DNA of 6,447 nt from Deltaproteobacteria bacterium (GTDB lineage Bacteria; Desulfobacterota; GWC2-55-46; DRQE01). The notes beneath the pieces are model-generated. The model was not told the origin of the DNA, searched no databases, and saw only the letters and a list, made by a program, of their open reading frames with translations. Position 1 is the first letter of the stretch; each line of letters opens with the position of its first letter. Position numbers and translations under genes: made by a program. This document shows positions 5,145 to 6,447 of the stretch, in pieces. The stretch spans positions 1 to 6,447 of the forward strand of contig DAOVXI010000105.1 of the NCBI GenBank assembly GCA_030636245.1. Reading direction: 5' to 3'.

Positions 5145-6395
5145 ATGAACCTTACAGAACTAAAAGAAAAGAAAATCAACGACCTTACAAAGCTGGGCAA
5201 AAAACTGAATATCGAAGGAGCCGCTGCCATGCGCAGGCAGGACCTGATATTCGCGCTGCTTCAGGCCCATAGCGAGCAGGAAGGAACGATATACGGCGAG
5301 GGGGTACTTGAGACCCTACCCGACGGCTTTGGATTTCTTAGGGCGCAGGATTATAACTACCTGCCCGGCCCTGACGACATATATGTATCCCCTTCACAGA
5401 TAAGAAGGTTTAACCTCAGAACAGGCGACGTTGTTTCGGGGCAGATACGCCCCCCGAAGGAAGGCGAACGATACTTCGCGCTTCTCAAGGTCGAGGAGCT
5501 TAACCACACCGACCCGGATGTTGCGAAAGACAAGATACTATTCGATAACCTCACGCCTCTTTACCCGGAGGAGAAGATAACCCTTGAGGCAAAGAAGGAC
5601 AGCTTTTTATCTTCCAGGATAATGGACCTCTTTACACCCATCGGAAAGGGTCAAAGGGGGCTTATAGTCTCCCCTCCAAGAACGGGTAAGACGACGATAC
5701 TCCAGCAGATCGCGAACTCCATCACCGCGAACCACCCGGAGATAACACTCCTGGTACTCCTTATAGACGAGCGTCCCGAGGAGGTCACGGACATGGCACG
5801 CTCCGTAAAGGGCGAGGTCATAAGCTCGACATTTGACGAGCCGGCAACACGTCACGTACAGGTTGCCGAGATGGTAATCGAAAAGGCAAAACGCCTTGTT
5901 GAGCATAAACAGGATGTTGTCATACTCCTTGATTCGATCACAAGACTTGCCAGAGCCTACAACACGGTCGTACCGCCAAGCGGAAAGGTACTCTCCGGAG
6001 GTGTCGACTCTAACGCGCTGCATAAGCCAAAGAGATTCTTCGGCGCCGCCAGGAACATTGAGGAAGGCGGAAGCCTTACCATTATGGCAACGGCCTTGAT
6101 CGAAACAGGCAGCCGTATGGATGAGGTCATCTTTGAGGAGTTCAAAGGCACCGGCAACATGGAGATAGTACTCGACAGGAAGCTCTCGGAGAGACGCATC
6201 TACCCGGCCATTGACATTAACCGCTCGGGCACACGCAAAGAGGAACTTCTACTTTCCAAGGAAGACCTCAACCGTATCTGGATACTTCGGAAGGTACTCC
6301 AGCCGCTTAACCCGGTTGAGTCGATGGAGTTCCTGCTGACCAAGATAAAGTCCTCCAAGACCAACAAGGAGTTCCTGGATTCCATGAGCAAGTAA
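5145..6395 (+). CDS. rho: Transcription termination factor Rho
   Basis: Rho is the hexameric RNA-dependent ATPase that loads on nascent C-rich RNA, translocates 5' to 3' and dissociates RNA polymerase. The 416-residue product is full length, close to the roughly 420 residues of compact family members. Visible parts, in order: an N-terminal helical Rho_N domain (about 1-45); the OB-fold primary RNA-binding domain with the RNP-like DGFGFLR (60-66) and YLPGPDDIYVSPSQIRRF (72-89); the Walker A loop PPRTGKTT (177-184); Walker B VVILLDSITRLARAYN (258-273) with D263; the Q-loop VPPSGKVLSGGVD (276-288); the R-loop region GTGNME (335-340); and GTRKEELLL (362-370), whose R364 is the expected arginine finger. 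The E. coli Walker A has PPKAGKT; the PPRTGKT form keeps the essential GKT. No long inserts or prion-like N-terminal extension are present. The gene is transcribed alone from its own promoter through a long leader. Identification is certain. Confidence 0.99.
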   Translation: MNLTELKEKKINDLTKLGKKLNIEGAAAMRRQDLIFALLQAHSEQEGTIYGEGVLETLPDGFGFLRAQDYNYLPGPDDIYVSPSQIRRFNLRTGDVVSGQIRPPKEGERYFALLKVEELNHTDPDVAKDKILFDNLTPLYPEEKITLEAKKDSFLSSRIMDLFTPIGKGQRGLIVSPPRTGKTTILQQIANSITANHPEITLLVLLIDERPEEVTDMARSVKGEVISSTFDEPATRHVQVAEMVIEKAKRLVEHKQDVVILLDSITRLARAYNTVVPPSGKVLSGGVDSNALHKPKRFFGAARNIEEGGSLTIMATALIETGSRMDEVIFEEFKGTGNMEIVLDRKLSERRIYPAIDINRSGTRKEELLLSKEDLNRIWILRKVLQPLNPVESMEFLLTKIKSSKTNKEFLDSMSK

Positions 6396-6423
6396 CTCTA
6401 ACAACTAATATCACCGATACTCA

Positions 6424-6447
6424 GGGGGTTTTTGCTTTGCAAAAACC
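6424..6447 (+). terminator. Likely rho terminator, cut by the window edge
   Basis: GGTTTTTGC (6427-6435) and GCAAAAACC (6439-6447) form a perfect stem with a TTT loop, 28 nt after the rho stop codon. Three more G (6424-6426) await pairing partners beyond the edge. The position fits an intrinsic terminator, but any following U-tract is not visible. Confidence 0.6.

Noticed and set aside
5607..6023. A 138-codon minus-strand frame inside rho.
   Set aside because: Shadow of the rho reading frame; low-complexity composition, no domain, and rho itself is certain.

Overview
The window reads as chromosomal DNA of a Gram-negative bacterium of moderate GC content. The Rho protein carries the long conserved blocks typical of Desulfobacterota (former Deltaproteobacteria) and neighbouring phyla such as Nitrospirota. 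A family-57 glycosidase, a bacteriohemerythrin, an NHL-propeller membrane protein and a large TPR protein fit the same kind of anaerobic or microaerobic environmental bacterium. This placement rests on recalled family resemblance, not on a search. I see no insertion sequence, phage gene, CRISPR array, tRNA or rRNA.

Layout from left to right. Positions 1-1111 (minus) hold the first 370 codons of a GH57 alpha-glucan branching enzyme/amylase-type protein, cut by the left edge. Positions 1112-1368 carry its candidate promoter, a perfect 13-bp stem-loop near the 5' end of its predicted mRNA, and the terminator of the next gene. Positions 1369-1761 (minus) encode a single-domain bacteriohemerythrin in which one expected iron-ligand histidine is glutamine. 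Positions 1762-2003 are a divergent control region with a near-consensus sigma-70 promoter for the gene to the right. Positions 2004-3461 (plus) encode a membrane protein with a six-bladed NHL-type propeller, a CxxC...CxxC zinc ribbon and a C-terminal PGLGQ-type membrane domain. Positions 3501-4775 (minus) encode a one-TM, ten-repeat TPR protein that converges on it with only 39 bp between the stop codons. Positions 4776-5144 contain the rho promoter and a long A/C-rich leader poor in G. Positions 5145-6395 (plus) encode transcription terminator factor Rho, followed by a palindrome cut by the right edge.

Each gene seems to have its own control signals and there is no obvious operon. No pathway can be built from these neighbours: glucan metabolism, O2/iron-linked sensing or storage, an envelope propeller protein, a TPR scaffold and global termination sit side by side. 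The points most worth a second look are the His-to-Gln ligand change in the hemerythrin, the propeller/zinc-ribbon/membrane architecture, the rho leader that looks like a Rho-loading (rut) region suited to autoregulation, the stem-loop at the start of the GH57 mRNA, and the resemblance of the TPR protein to the detached tail of larger TMTC-type membrane proteins. I found no convincing evidence of a wholly new multi-gene system.
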